From an uncultured Muribaculaceae bacterium (GTDB taxonomy: Bacteria > Bacteroidota > Bacteroidia > Bacteroidales > Muribaculaceae): a stretch of DNA of 64,000 nt. This document shows positions 8,481-17,887 of the stretch, one piece after another. The stretch is from NCBI GenBank assembly GCA_910579185.1, contig CAJTTG010000011.1, positions 1 to 64,000 of the forward strand. Reading direction: 5' to 3'. Positions within the stretch are counted from its first letter, which is position 1; the number at the start of each line of letters is the position of its first letter. A program made the translations under genes and the position numbers. The notes under the pieces were generated by a model, which was not told the DNA's origin, did no database searches, and saw nothing but the letters and a program-made list of their open reading frames with translations.

Positions 8481-11400
8481 TCAGAAGCTAACCTCGATAC
8501 CGAATTCGTACTGACGGGTGTTCGGGTACTGGAATTTAACCATGTTGGTCTGGGGTTCGGGATCATAACCAGAGAAGTTGGTGATGGTCCAGAGGTTGCG
8601 ACCAGTGAAGTGGAGCTGAAGAGCTGAAAGACCAAGCTTGCTGACAATGTTTTTGGGGAAATCGTAAGCAACGGTGAGGTTTTTCAGACGAGTGAAAGAA
8701 GCATCCTCAAGCCAGCCGGTATCTTCGCCGAGGTGGAGTTCCTCGCCAAGAGCCGGAACGTCGGTCACCTGACCCGGTTCTCTCCAGAAATTGAGAGCGT
8801 CAACGCTCTGGTTGTAGGAAGCACCGAAACCTGTGGGGTTGCAGATGAAGTATTTGTCATTGTTGATCATATACTTGCCGCTCTGGAACACGAAGTTGGC
8901 AGTAGCCGAGATGCCTTTCCAGCGAACGGTTGCACCGAAACCGCCATTCCAGGGAGCATACTGAGACTTACCGGTCTTAACATATGCATCTGAGGGGAAT
9001 GTCTTGGTTGGGTTGTCGTTCTTGTCGAGCCAAACCTGCTTACCATCGGCAGGATCAACACCTAAGTAACGTACGAGGTAGTACTGACCGATCGGGCCAC
9101 CTTTTTCCATGATCAGACCGGTGTTGGCAAGCACGTATTCGGTGTTGCCGTCCCAAAGTTCAGTGATCTCATTCTTGTTGTAACCCATCTGGAAACGTGC
9201 ACCAACATACCAGTCCTTATCTTTGTAGATGTCGCCGTTGAGTTCAAGTTCGAAACCTTTGTTGACCATCGAGCAGACATTGTAGAGACCGGAGGATACA
9301 CCAGTGGTCAAAGAGAACGGAATTGTGTAGAGCATGTCTTCAGTTGTTCGCTTGTAGAAGTCGAGAGCAACGCTCAAGCGATCGAACACACGCATGTTCA
9401 CACCAAGGTCGTGGGTGTAGATAGTCTCCCATTTCAAATTTGGGTTTTCGAAGCCGCTATAGATCGTAGAGCCTTCGCCGTCGTATGTTGAAGAAGATGC
9501 AAGCATACCCATCCAACCGAAGTTCACAGCGCCATCATTACCGGCAGAACCGTAGCTGTAGTGAACACGGAGGTCGTTCAACCAAGTTTTTTCTTTCAGG
9601 AATGATTCATTCTTCAGGTTCCACATCACACCGAAAGCGCCGAAGTTGGCCCAGCGGTGACCGGGAGCGAGGAATGAAGAACCGTCACGACGATAAGAGA
9701 AGTCCAGGAAGTAACGGTTGTCATAGTCATAGTTACCATTGATGAAGTAGGAGTTGAGAACGCTCTCAGCTTTAGTATAGCTTACATTGCTCATAGCAAC
9801 CTGTGTGCCCTGATTGAGAAGGCTCATACGCACATCGGTGGTACCGCTGGTTGAAACGCCGAAGCCATTAGAACGGCTGATGATAGCTTCCTGACCTACG
9901 AGTACCGAAGCGTGATGCTTTTCAGCAACAGAGAACTGATATTCGGCGGTGTTGGTGTAGGTGAACTGATAGTAACGGGTGAAAGATTCTGAATTAGAAC
10001 CGATGTTGAGGTCGCCGACATTACCGGAACCGATGAGAGAACCCATTGCAGTGCGGAAAGTCTCACGGGGGTCGATCACCTGGCTACCACGGCTATCATA
10101 GCCTTCCATAGCCTGCTGAGCCTTGATTGTAAGGCCCTTGATCGGGTTGATCTGCTCGTAGAGACGGAGGTTACCGGTCAGACGGTTTGTAGCATAGTGG
10201 TTGTAAGAATATGTATACCAGGGCAACTGGATGTTTGAGTAGGGCAGTTTCTCAACTTTAGATCCGTAAACTATATCGCCATTTTCATTGAAGCTGTAGC
10301 TGTAGGGAGAGTCATAGGGAAGCGCCATACGAGCAAGCAACATCGGGTCGGTGAGATAGAGTTGATCTGTGTCATCGTTCTCAAGATTGATCTTCGATTT
10401 GCGGAAACCGACATTTCCGATGAAACCAACGCGGAACCAGCTGTTGACTTTTCCATCAAGAGACCAGCTCAAGGTTGTACGTTTCATCTCAGAGTTCTCG
10501 ATGATACCTTTCTGGTTGTAGTGTGAAAGGCTGACATAATAGCTGAGGTTGTCTGAACCACCGGTCACATTACCTTCAATGCTGTATGTGGGAGCGTTGT
10601 CATTGAACATCTGGTCTCTCCAGGATGTAGAGATGCCATAGTTGTTGATAAGGCTCTGGATATTTGCACTCAGGGGCTGGCCGATGAGTTCACGGAACTG
10701 CATGTACTGCTGTGAGTTCATCATCTCAACATTGTCAGGCACCATCTGGCTCCAACCATAGTTGGCACGGATAGTAGCCTTGGCGTTGCTGCCATATTTA
10801 CCCTTCTTGGTTGTGATCACGATAACACCGTTAGCACCACGAGAACCATAGATAGAGATCGAAGCACCGTCCTTCAACACAGAAATGCTTTCGATATCTG
10901 ACGGATTCAGAGAGTTGAAGAATGTTGATGAAACAGGCGCGCCATCACAGATATAAAGAGGATCCGAAGAGAACGACAACGAGCTGGGACCACGGAGCGT
11001 AACCGACTGGTCGGTTGACGAGGGGTCGCCGGAGTTGGAGTTGATTGCAAGACCGGAAACCTGACCCTGAAGAGCATCGATGAAGTTGGCAACGGGGGTG
11101 TTTTCAAACACCTGCTGACCTACAACAGCAACAGAACCAACAACTGCGCCGATCTTCTTTGCGGAACCGTAACCGGTTATCACAACCTGATCGAGCATCT
11201 TGGTATCGCTCTTGAGGTAAACTTTCATGTTGTCAGACAGCGTAGCGGTCACTTCCTTCATACCGACATAGGAGACGGTCACTTCCTTCACGGAAGCAGG
11301 GACAGTGATGGTGAATTCGCCGTCGATGTTGGTCATCACGCCGACATTGGCGCCTACGGCCTTGACTGTCGCGCCGGCCAACGGTTCGTCGTTTTCGTCA

Positions 11401-11495
11401 GCGCTCAGCACCGTGCCGCGATAGGTATGGTTCTGGGCTTGGGCGCTCAGAGCCAGCGTCACGATGGCTGCAAGTAATAAAAACAGCTTTTTCAT
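8481..11495 (-). CDS. SusC/RagA-family TonB-linked outer membrane transporter (left)
   Basis: This outer-membrane, TonB-dependent importer has 1004 residues. After the signal peptide (MKKLFLLLAAIVTLALSAQAQ) comes the carboxypeptidase-regulatory-like domain (about 22-100: YRGTVLSADENDEPLAGATVKA to VTVSYVGMKEVT). The plug starts near 103 (MLDQVVITGYGSAKK) and includes VTLRGPSSL, PLYICDGAPV and SIYGSRGANGVIVITTKKGK. The rest is the 22-strand barrel ending in a Phe-terminated strand (QYEFGIEVSF). It is the first gene of the left operon. No TAnnTTTG promoter is visible on its side of the intergenic region in the given orientation. The first 68 nt plus 61 nt of leader are identical, in inverted orientation, to those of the right SusC. 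Confidence 0.95.
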   Translation of the reverse strand: MKKLFLLLAAIVTLALSAQAQNHTYRGTVLSADENDEPLAGATVKAVGANVGVMTNIDGEFTITVPASVKEVTVSYVGMKEVTATLSDNMKVYLKSDTKMLDQVVITGYGSAKKIGAVVGSVAVVGQQVFENTPVANFIDALQGQVSGLAINSNSGDPSSTDQSVTLRGPSSLSFSSDPLYICDGAPVSSTFFNSLNPSDIESISVLKDGASISIYGSRGANGVIVITTKKGKYGSNAKATIRANYGWSQMVPDNVEMMNSQQYMQFRELIGQPLSANIQSLINNYGISTSWRDQMFNDNAPTYSIEGNVTGGSDNLSYYVSLSHYNQKGIIENSEMKRTTLSWSLDGKVNSWFRVGFIGNVGFRKSKINLENDDTDQLYLTDPMLLARMALPYDSPYSYSFNENGDIVYGSKVEKLPYSNIQLPWYTYSYNHYATNRLTGNLRLYEQINPIKGLTIKAQQAMEGYDSRGSQVIDPRETFRTAMGSLIGSGNVGDLNIGSNSESFTRYYQFTYTNTAEYQFSVAEKHHASVLVGQEAIISRSNGFGVSTSGTTDVRMSLLNQGTQVAMSNVSYTKAESVLNSYFINGNYDYDNRYFLDFSYRRDGSSFLAPGHRWANFGAFGVMWNLKNESFLKEKTWLNDLRVHYSYGSAGNDGAVNFGWMGMLASSSTYDGEGSTIYSGFENPNLKWETIYTHDLGVNMRVFDRLSVALDFYKRTTEDMLYTIPFSLTTGVSSGLYNVCSMVNKGFELELNGDIYKDKDWYVGARFQMGYNKNEITELWDGNTEYVLANTGLIMEKGGPIGQYYLVRYLGVDPADGKQVWLDKNDNPTKTFPSDAYVKTGKSQYAPWNGGFGATVRWKGISATANFVFQSGKYMINNDKYFICNPTGFGASYNQSVDALNFWREPGQVTDVPALGEELHLGEDTGWLEDASFTRLKNLTVAYDFPKNIVSKLGLSALQLHFTGRNLWTITNFSGYDPEPQTNMVKFQYPNTRQYEFGIEVSF

Positions 11496-11556
11496 ACTTA
11501 AAATAAATTAGACATATAATTGATTATTGTGATTATTCTCTCTTTTTCCCTTAGTT
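11428..11556. repeat. Left arm of 129-bp perfect inverted repeat (susC start and leader)
   Basis: The reverse complement of 11428-11556 equals 12223-12351 without mismatch. It spans the first 68 nt of each susC (signal peptide) and the 61 nt before each ATG. Beyond the arm the leaders diverge. Confidence 0.95.
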
Positions 11557-11633
11557 AAAAATTATCGGATTCTCTTTCTTTTTTCTGTTCTCTCTTATCT
11601 TTTTAATTAATTGATTGTACCCGGTTTGTAATC

Positions 11634-11655
11634 AGTATCTCTTGCGTAGAGATAC
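11634..11655. repeat. Left inverted repeat of putative invertible promoter segment
   Basis: The site has arms GTATCTCT and AGAGATAC around the 5-bp core TGCGT. The right site (12115-12136) has the same arms around ACGCA, so the two cores are in opposite orientation and the 22-bp sites are exact reverse complements. Paired arms around a short asymmetric core resemble a site-specific recombinase crossover site. Confidence 0.8.
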
Positions 11656-12114
11656 TAAGCATTGCCGGCAACAACGGCTTTAACTGCTTTGCCTGTAGGG
11701 ACTTCGCCATGGCGAGTCCGCGATAGCATCCTGATGTTTAGTGAGTTGCTTGTTTGTAATCCGGACGCGCCATGGCGCAGTCCCTACATGTCGGGTGAAA
11801 TTGCAATGTGTCGAAGTGTCGCTATTAGGGCGACAAATGAATCATTTTGCATTGTCGCCTTCAGGTTACGATTTTTGCGTATTTTGCGGTTTAAAGTATC
11901 GGATTGTTACAAAACCCTTGCTTAAAATTTGATTTTGTGAAAATTTTAACACTTTAAAATCAAACTTTTCACGATCGCATCTATAGTGCGGTGTTTCAAA
12001 TGGTTAGAAAGTGTTTTCCGCATGTTTTTACCCACATTTTTTTGTTAAAAGCTGAAAACAAATGCTTTTAAGTGTTGGAATGTTAATAATTATTATTAAT
12101 TTTGCGGAATCTAC
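11656..12114. other. Putative invertible segment between divergent susC genes
   Basis: This stretch of about 459 bp is noncoding. It contains two family B palindromes (about 11691-11720 and 11761-11790), an AT-rich half, and at its right edge a Bacteroidota promoter directed rightward. I found no TAnnTTTG on the minus strand within it. Inversion between the flanking 22-bp sites would place the same promoter in front of the left operon. Short reading frames here (for example 11662-11925) have no support as genes. Confidence 0.65.
12075..12104 (+). promoter_or_regulatory. Promoter at the right edge of the invertible segment, facing the right SusCD operon
   Basis: TTG at 12075-12077, a 19-nt spacer and TAATTTTG at 12097-12104 fit the Bacteroidota consensus. 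The predicted start point, near 12110, lies just before the 12115-12136 repeat, so the transcript would begin with that hairpin. The left side has no equivalent. Confidence 0.7.
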
Positions 12115-12136
12115 GTATCTCTACGCAAGAGATACT
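12115..12136. repeat. Right inverted repeat of putative invertible promoter segment
   Basis: Arms GTATCTCT and AGAGATAC surround the core ACGCA. The site is the exact inverse of 11634-11655 over 22 bp. Within an mRNA it would form an 8-bp stem at the extreme 5' end. Confidence 0.8.
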
Positions 12137-12222
12137 AAGGTTTCCAAGGTAATTAAAATGATGTTTCACCCATCCCCACATTAAAAAAATAAGAAGAGAG
12201 AAAAGAAACTGCAACACTATTC

Positions 12223-12351
12223 AACTAAGGGAAAAAGAGAGAATAATCACAATAATCAATTATATGTCTAATTTATTTTAAGTATGAAAAAGCTGTTTTT
12301 ATTACTTGCAGCCATCGTGACGCTGGCTCTGAGCGCCCAAGCCCAGAACCA
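12223..12351. repeat. Right arm of 129-bp perfect inverted repeat (susC leader and start)
   Basis: This is the exact reverse complement of 11428-11556. The first difference lies at 12352, immediately inside the codons after the signal peptide. Confidence 0.95.
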
Positions 12352-15313
12352 AACATACCGCGGCACGGTGCTGAGCGCTGACGACGACGAACCGTTGGCC
12401 GGCGCGACAGTCAAGGCCGTAGGCGCCACAACAGGCGTGATGACCAACATTGACGGCGAATTCACCATCACTGTCCCTGCCTCCGTGAAGGAAGTGACCG
12501 TCACCTACGTTGGCATGAAGGATGCCACCGCAACACTCTCCAACGGCATGACCGTAAAAATGGAGAGCAACTCAAAGATGCTCGACCAGGTAGTGGTGAC
12601 CGGCTACGGCTCCGGCAAAAAGCTCGGCTCTGTCGTCGGCGCAGTATCCGTCGTAAGTTCACAGGTAATGGAGGATACCCCCTCTGCCAACTTCGTTGAC
12701 GCTCTCCAGGGTCAGGTGGCAGGTCTGTCGATCTTCTCCAACTCCGGCGAACCTTCGTCGTTGCCTTCTTCAATCCGTATCCGCGGTTATAACTCACTAT
12801 CTGGCAACACACCTTTATTTATATGTGACGGTGCCCCCGCAACATCTTCAATCTTCACAACCCTCAACCCCTCGGACATTGAGAGCGTGACCGTCCTCAA
12901 AGATGCCGCCTCTACCGCCATCTACGGTTCACGTGCCGCCAACGGCGTTATCGTGATCACCACCAAGAAGGGTAAATATGGCGAAGACGCCAAAGTATCG
13001 ATCCGCGCAAATGTGGGATGGAGCCAGATGGCCAATGATAAGATCGACCTGATGAATGCAGAGGAATTCGTTCGCTTCCGCGACCTGGTCAACAGCCCCG
13101 TCAGCGACGAAGTGCGCAACCTCGTCAATAACTATGGCATCAATACCGACTGGAAAGACTATCTTATCAGCAACAATGCACTGACCTACTCACTGGAAGG
13201 CCGCATCCAGGGCGGTACAGACCGCACACGCTACTACCTGTCACTGGCTCATTATGATCAGGACGGTCTGATCGAGGCATCAGGCTTCCGCCGCGAGACA
13301 ATGCGTTTCAACCTCGACTCCAAGATCAAGCCCTGGCTCACTGTAGGCCTTTCGACAAACGTCGGTTTCGAACGCTACGAATCCAACAGCGCAGCATCGT
13401 CAACCTCGGAAAATAACGGTATCTACACCAACAACCCCTTCATGCAGGTCTACAATATGCTCCCCTACGACTCGCCCTACTATTATTCTTTCAATGAGAA
13501 CGGCGACATCGTGTTCGGCGACCGCGCGAAATATTACCACTATTCAGGTGTTGTTGACCCCAACTACATCAACAGCTACATCAACCGCAGCAAGCGCACT
13601 AACCTCACAGCGATGATGACACTATACGAGCAGATCAATCCCGTCAAGGGTCTGACCCTGCGCGCACAGCAGAACGTCAACGCATTTGACTACCGCAGCT
13701 CTGCCGCTCGTCCTCCCTACGAAAACGAGATGACACCCATGGGCGACGAAATCGTTCTGGACAATATCTCCAACTATTCTTCTGAAGCATTCCAGCGTTG
13801 GTATCAGTTCACATACACCAACACTGCCGAATACAAATTCAACATTGCCGACAAGCATGACTTCGCATTCTTGATCGGTCAGGAATCAATAATCACCAAG
13901 AACAACAACTTCGCAGTTCAGACCACCGGTCAGCCCAATGCTACCCAGAACCTGCTGACACAAGGTACGAGCGTAACCATGAGCGGCGTAACCCACAGCA
14001 AGTATGAATACATCATGAACTCATACTTCCTGACCGGCAGCTACAGCTTTGACGAACGTTACTTCCTCGATTTCGCTGTGCGTCGCGACGGCAGCTCCAA
14101 GTTCGCCAAAGACCACCGCTGGGGAACATTCTACTCTATCGGTGCGATGTGGAACATCAAGAAAGAACAGTTCATGCAGTCAGTCAACTGGCTTAGCGAT
14201 CTTAAACTCCGCCTTAACTATGGTACGGCCGGTAACTCAAGCGGTATCGGCAACTACGACTATATCGGCACCGTAGGAACAGGTAGCGTATACGATGGCA
14301 ACACCTCCTGGGGTATCTCAGGCCTTGCCAACGACAAACTTACATGGGAAACCATCAAATCGTTCGACGCAGGTATCGACTTCGGATTCCTCAACAACCG
14401 TCTCCGCGCAAGCGTCGACTTCTATGTCAAGAACACAAAGGACATGCTCATGAGTGTTCCCTACTCGTTCACAACAGGTTGGGCAAGCGCGACAGCTAAC
14501 TGCGGCGGTATGCGCAACATCGGTGTCGACGTTGACTTCGGTGCCGACATCTATCAGTCGAAGGATTGGTACGTAGGCGTTGACGTTAATTTCAACTACA
14601 ACAAGAACACCATCACCGAACTCTTCAACGGTCTTGATGAATTCACCATTCCCGGCACAGGTGTAACCTACCGCAAGGGCAAGAATCCGTTCGCCATCAC
14701 TCAGGTGCGCTACGCAGGCGTTGATCCTCGCGACGGCCAGCAGATGTGGTACACCAAGGACGGCAACCTGACCAAGAAATATGACGACAGCGACGAAGTT
14801 GACCTCGGCAAGACATTCATCGCTCCCTGGAACGGCGGTTTCGGTGTCAACGCACGCTGGAAAGGCATCAGCCTCCGCGCCGACTTCAACTGGAGTGCCC
14901 AGAAATACATCTTCAACGCTATCAACTGGTATATCAACGACCCGACAGTTGCCGTTCAACGCAACACCAACGGCACCACCAAACTGCTCACAGTATGGAC
15001 AAAACCGGGCGACATTACAGATATGCCTAACACCACCGACCTCTATGGTGCTCCTCAGGAGATCCAGGCCGACAGCCGCTTCGTTGAAAACTCTTCATTC
15101 CTGCGTCTGAAGAACCTTACCATAGCATACTCTCTGCCCAAGAACTGGATGAACGCTATCAAGATGTCCGACATCTCATTCCATTTCACAGGCCGAAACC
15201 TCTTCACAATCACAGAATTCAAGGGCGTAGACCCCGAATATGAAGGAAATGTGGTTCAGATGATGTACCCCAACACCCGTCAGTACGAATTCGGTATTGA
15301 AGTGACATTCTAA
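12284..15313 (+). CDS. SusC/RagA-family TonB-linked outer membrane transporter (right)
   Basis: This TonB-dependent importer has 1009 residues and is paralogous to the left SusC. The signal peptide is MKKLFLLLAAIVTLALSAQA-Q. The carboxypeptidase-like regulatory domain runs from about 22 to 100. The plug includes MLDQVVVTGYGSGKK, IRIRGYNSLSG, PLFICDGAPA and AIYGSRAANGVIVITTKKGKYG. The barrel ends in QYEFGIEVTF. The N-terminal 160 residues are much closer to the left paralog than the barrel is, in keeping with conversion or recent duplication of the N-terminal part and diversification of the ligand-facing barrel. It heads the right operon and lies downstream of the visible promoter, so it is the copy expected to be expressed in this orientation. 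Confidence 0.95.
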   Translation: MKKLFLLLAAIVTLALSAQAQNQTYRGTVLSADDDEPLAGATVKAVGATTGVMTNIDGEFTITVPASVKEVTVTYVGMKDATATLSNGMTVKMESNSKMLDQVVVTGYGSGKKLGSVVGAVSVVSSQVMEDTPSANFVDALQGQVAGLSIFSNSGEPSSLPSSIRIRGYNSLSGNTPLFICDGAPATSSIFTTLNPSDIESVTVLKDAASTAIYGSRAANGVIVITTKKGKYGEDAKVSIRANVGWSQMANDKIDLMNAEEFVRFRDLVNSPVSDEVRNLVNNYGINTDWKDYLISNNALTYSLEGRIQGGTDRTRYYLSLAHYDQDGLIEASGFRRETMRFNLDSKIKPWLTVGLSTNVGFERYESNSAASSTSENNGIYTNNPFMQVYNMLPYDSPYYYSFNENGDIVFGDRAKYYHYSGVVDPNYINSYINRSKRTNLTAMMTLYEQINPVKGLTLRAQQNVNAFDYRSSAARPPYENEMTPMGDEIVLDNISNYSSEAFQRWYQFTYTNTAEYKFNIADKHDFAFLIGQESIITKNNNFAVQTTGQPNATQNLLTQGTSVTMSGVTHSKYEYIMNSYFLTGSYSFDERYFLDFAVRRDGSSKFAKDHRWGTFYSIGAMWNIKKEQFMQSVNWLSDLKLRLNYGTAGNSSGIGNYDYIGTVGTGSVYDGNTSWGISGLANDKLTWETIKSFDAGIDFGFLNNRLRASVDFYVKNTKDMLMSVPYSFTTGWASATANCGGMRNIGVDVDFGADIYQSKDWYVGVDVNFNYNKNTITELFNGLDEFTIPGTGVTYRKGKNPFAITQVRYAGVDPRDGQQMWYTKDGNLTKKYDDSDEVDLGKTFIAPWNGGFGVNARWKGISLRADFNWSAQKYIFNAINWYINDPTVAVQRNTNGTTKLLTVWTKPGDITDMPNTTDLYGAPQEIQADSRFVENSSFLRLKNLTIAYSLPKNWMNAIKMSDISFHFTGRNLFTITEFKGVDPEYEGNVVQMMYPNTRQYEFGIEVTF

Positions 15314-15336
15314 TCATATAAAACAAGTCTTAGATT

Positions 15337-16899
15337 ATGAAAAAATTACTATATTCATTATTCGCAGCCAGCGTATTGCTGACCTCCTGCGATATGGACG
15401 TGAAGGTTCCCGGAGCCGTGGAAGTTCCGGATGCCATCCAGAGCGTGAGCGGACTTGAAAAATTCCGTAACTACGCCTACAACTGCCTCCGCAGCGTATC
15501 TGCCGGTTCCTGGGTCACAGATCCCGACCTTCAGGCCGACTACTACATTGGTCTCCGTGGCAATGGTGGCCGCTCATCCCGTCAGATCCAGGGTTCTTAT
15601 CTATCCTCATCAAGCGAGACAAGCGACAAGTACCAGAGCATCTACTCCCAGATGAAGAGCATCAACTTCGCTATTGCTGAAGGACAGCGTATCATCGACA
15701 ACGGCCTCGTTGCCGACGAAGATCTGCTCGATGCAAACCGCTACCTCGGTGAATTGAAATTCACTCGTGCATATCAGTACTTCTATCTGTTCGACCACTA
15801 CTGCCAACCCTACACCGATTCAAACGCTGACCAGAAAGGTCTCGGCTGCCAGCTCGTGACAGTCTACGACCCTATGATCGACCACACACAGTACCCCGGT
15901 CGAAGCACACTTAACGAGACCTTGCAGCTGATCAACAAGGATCTGAGCGATGCCTACACAGCCATCAAGGATTATGAGGAACAGGGTCCGGCAGAAGTGA
16001 CCACAGAAATCCAGAAGCCCGGATCTGCCTACCTGAACAGCGCTACCGTTCGTGCGATGCAGGCCCGTGTAGCACTGACCACAAGAGACTACAACAATGC
16101 CTACAAATATGCAAAAGAAGTGACCGAGAATCCGGCATTCGCCCTTGCTCAGGGCAATGACTATGTTGCAATGTGGACAACCGACCAATCTTCAGAGCTC
16201 CTGTTCGTACCTTTCGCCGATGCTTCTGAATCAGCAAACGCAGCATCGTTCTTCGATGCCTACAACTACATCTCTGAATACCCGACACGTGTCAACTGCA
16301 TCCCGACCATGTACTGGCTCGCTCAGTACGACGATAACGACATCCGCTTCGATGCCTTCTTCAAAGCCATGTTCATGACCGTCGACGCTCAGCCCACCGC
16401 AGCATACACCATGAACAAATATGCCGGCAACCCGACGCTCAACACCTCGTCGTCCAACGCTTACAAGAACAAAGCCAAACCCTTCCGTCTGTCGGAGCAG
16501 TATCTCATCCTTGCCGAGGCTGCCTACGAGACCAATAAGAGCTCCGATGCGATCTCCGCTCTCAACACCCTCCGTGCAGCACGCATAACAAACTATGAGG
16601 AAGAACGTCTGTCGGGTATAGCTCTTCGCGATGCAATCCGTCTCGAACGCGGCATGGAACTTATAGGCGAAGGATTCCGTCTGCGCGACCTCGCACGCTG
16701 GGGTCTCGGATTCTCCCGTTACGCCGAATATGGCGTTATGGCAAGTGGCACAGTCGACGTGGCCGAACTGTTCATCGCCAATGATGCCAACACCGTATAC
16801 ACCCCCGGCGACTACCGCTACACATGGCCTCTCCCCTACGATGAGCTCCAGATCTGCCCTGCACTCGCCGGACAGCAGAACCCGGGCTACGGCAATTAA
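15337..16899 (+). CDS. SusD/RagB-family nutrient-binding lipoprotein (right)
   Basis: This surface lipoprotein of 520 residues is paired with the SusC ending 23 nt upstream. The lipobox is SVLLTSC (Cys near 19). Signature segments are WVTDPDLQADYYIGLRG, KFTRAYQYFYLFDHYCQPY (TPR-like helix), KPFRLSEQYLILAEAAYE, LNTLRAARI, ERGMELIGEGFRLRDLARWGLGF and TWPLPYDELQICPALAGQQNPGYGN. It is a clear paralog of the left SusD. The ligand is unknown; the peptidase in the operon makes peptides the likeliest guess. Confidence 0.93.
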   Translation: MKKLLYSLFAASVLLTSCDMDVKVPGAVEVPDAIQSVSGLEKFRNYAYNCLRSVSAGSWVTDPDLQADYYIGLRGNGGRSSRQIQGSYLSSSSETSDKYQSIYSQMKSINFAIAEGQRIIDNGLVADEDLLDANRYLGELKFTRAYQYFYLFDHYCQPYTDSNADQKGLGCQLVTVYDPMIDHTQYPGRSTLNETLQLINKDLSDAYTAIKDYEEQGPAEVTTEIQKPGSAYLNSATVRAMQARVALTTRDYNNAYKYAKEVTENPAFALAQGNDYVAMWTTDQSSELLFVPFADASESANAASFFDAYNYISEYPTRVNCIPTMYWLAQYDDNDIRFDAFFKAMFMTVDAQPTAAYTMNKYAGNPTLNTSSSNAYKNKAKPFRLSEQYLILAEAAYETNKSSDAISALNTLRAARITNYEEERLSGIALRDAIRLERGMELIGEGFRLRDLARWGLGFSRYAEYGVMASGTVDVAELFIANDANTVYTPGDYRYTWPLPYDELQICPALAGQQNPGYGN

Positions 16900-16936
16900 T
16901 CGTTATTCAACTTAATAACACAAAAGACAACATTTT

Positions 16937-17845
16937 ATGAAACTGAATAAAATATTTGCAGCAGCACTTGCCATACTGACCATGACTGCATGCGACGACG
17001 ACGATCCAGTCAACACCGCAGATGTCACCGTCAACATGCAGCAGACCCAGATGAGCATTGCCGAAGACTTCTCCACAGGTGTCTACTACTATGTTCCTGT
17101 AGTTCTCTCCGGCGAGACCAATGGTCCGGTAACCGTAACAATAGCTGTTGAAGGTACCGGTGCGAATCCGGCTGTTGAAGACCGCGACTATATGGTGACC
17201 TCCAAGACCATCGTCATCCCTGCCGGCGAGACACAGGGTTCATTTGAATTCCATCCCTCCAGCAACGACGACATCAACGATGACCGCCAGTTCATATTCA
17301 CAATTGTATCCGCTACCGGTGCTAAAATCGGCAACAACACATCAACTCTCGTGACACTGCTCGACGAAGACCATCTGCTCCCCGAGGCTCTCTCGAAACT
17401 CGTAGGTACATGGCAGTCAACATCGGCAAGCGGAACTTACAACTGCACTATCTCCGCATTCCCCGAGGACGACAAGAACCACTTGAAACAGGTGAAATTG
17501 TCAGGTATTGGCGGCTTAAGCTTCGCAAATGACGTCATCCTCGACTTCTCTCTCGATGCATCGACAGGCCTTGTCAACCTTTCACTCTCAATGCCTCAGA
17601 TTCTCGGCGAGAAAATCGCATACAATCCGCCGGTTGGAGAAGTCGACGTGGTTCTTCTCCCCTTCGATGGTGGTCTCTATCTCCAGGGAGTTGCTTCTGC
17701 AACCTCGAATGAGGAAGTCACTCAGTTCGTGTTCGACTGCGGTTGGGCGGCTGGTCTCTTCACCCCGGGCAACCATACCGCAGGCGGATTCACCGGATAC
17801 ACCGGCGGCCGCGCACAGGACTTCACTCTGACCAAAGTGCAATAA
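16937..17845 (+). CDS. Calx-beta-like lipoprotein of the right SusCD operon
   Basis: The protein has 302 residues with lipobox LTMTAC (MKLNKIFAAALAILTMTAC) followed by DDDD, an acidic stretch of the kind that promotes surface export of lipoproteins in Bacteroidota. Residues about 30-145 resemble a Calx-beta domain (PVVLSGETNGPVTVTI, VIPAGETQGSFEF, INDDRQFIFTIVSA, STLVTLLDEDH). The C-terminal half has weaker resemblance to its left paralog; both end in a FTGYT/FSGYT segment and a terminal LTLT/FTLT strand. It lies 37 nt after SusD, so the same mRNA is likely. A SusE/F-like role is inferred from position only. Confidence 0.8.
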   Translation: MKLNKIFAAALAILTMTACDDDDPVNTADVTVNMQQTQMSIAEDFSTGVYYYVPVVLSGETNGPVTVTIAVEGTGANPAVEDRDYMVTSKTIVIPAGETQGSFEFHPSSNDDINDDRQFIFTIVSATGAKIGNNTSTLVTLLDEDHLLPEALSKLVGTWQSTSASGTYNCTISAFPEDDKNHLKQVKLSGIGGLSFANDVILDFSLDASTGLVNLSLSMPQILGEKIAYNPPVGEVDVVLLPFDGGLYLQGVASATSNEEVTQFVFDCGWAAGLFTPGNHTAGGFTGYTGGRAQDFTLTKVQ

Positions 17846-17887
17846 GCCTGATATTAACCCATTTGGGATTAATATACTCAATCTACT

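Noticed and set aside
11635..11655. Reading the 21-bp hairpins beside the susC genes as plain terminators
   Set aside because: No U run follows either hairpin, they lie upstream of the genes next to the promoter, and the two copies are inverted with asymmetric cores. A recombinase site explains more, though a 5' mRNA stabilising stem remains possible.
11662..11932. Two frames of 87 and 63 codons inside the putative invertible segment
   Set aside because: They run through B palindromes and AT-rich noncoding sequence, with no signal peptide or plausible start context. I treat the segment as noncoding.
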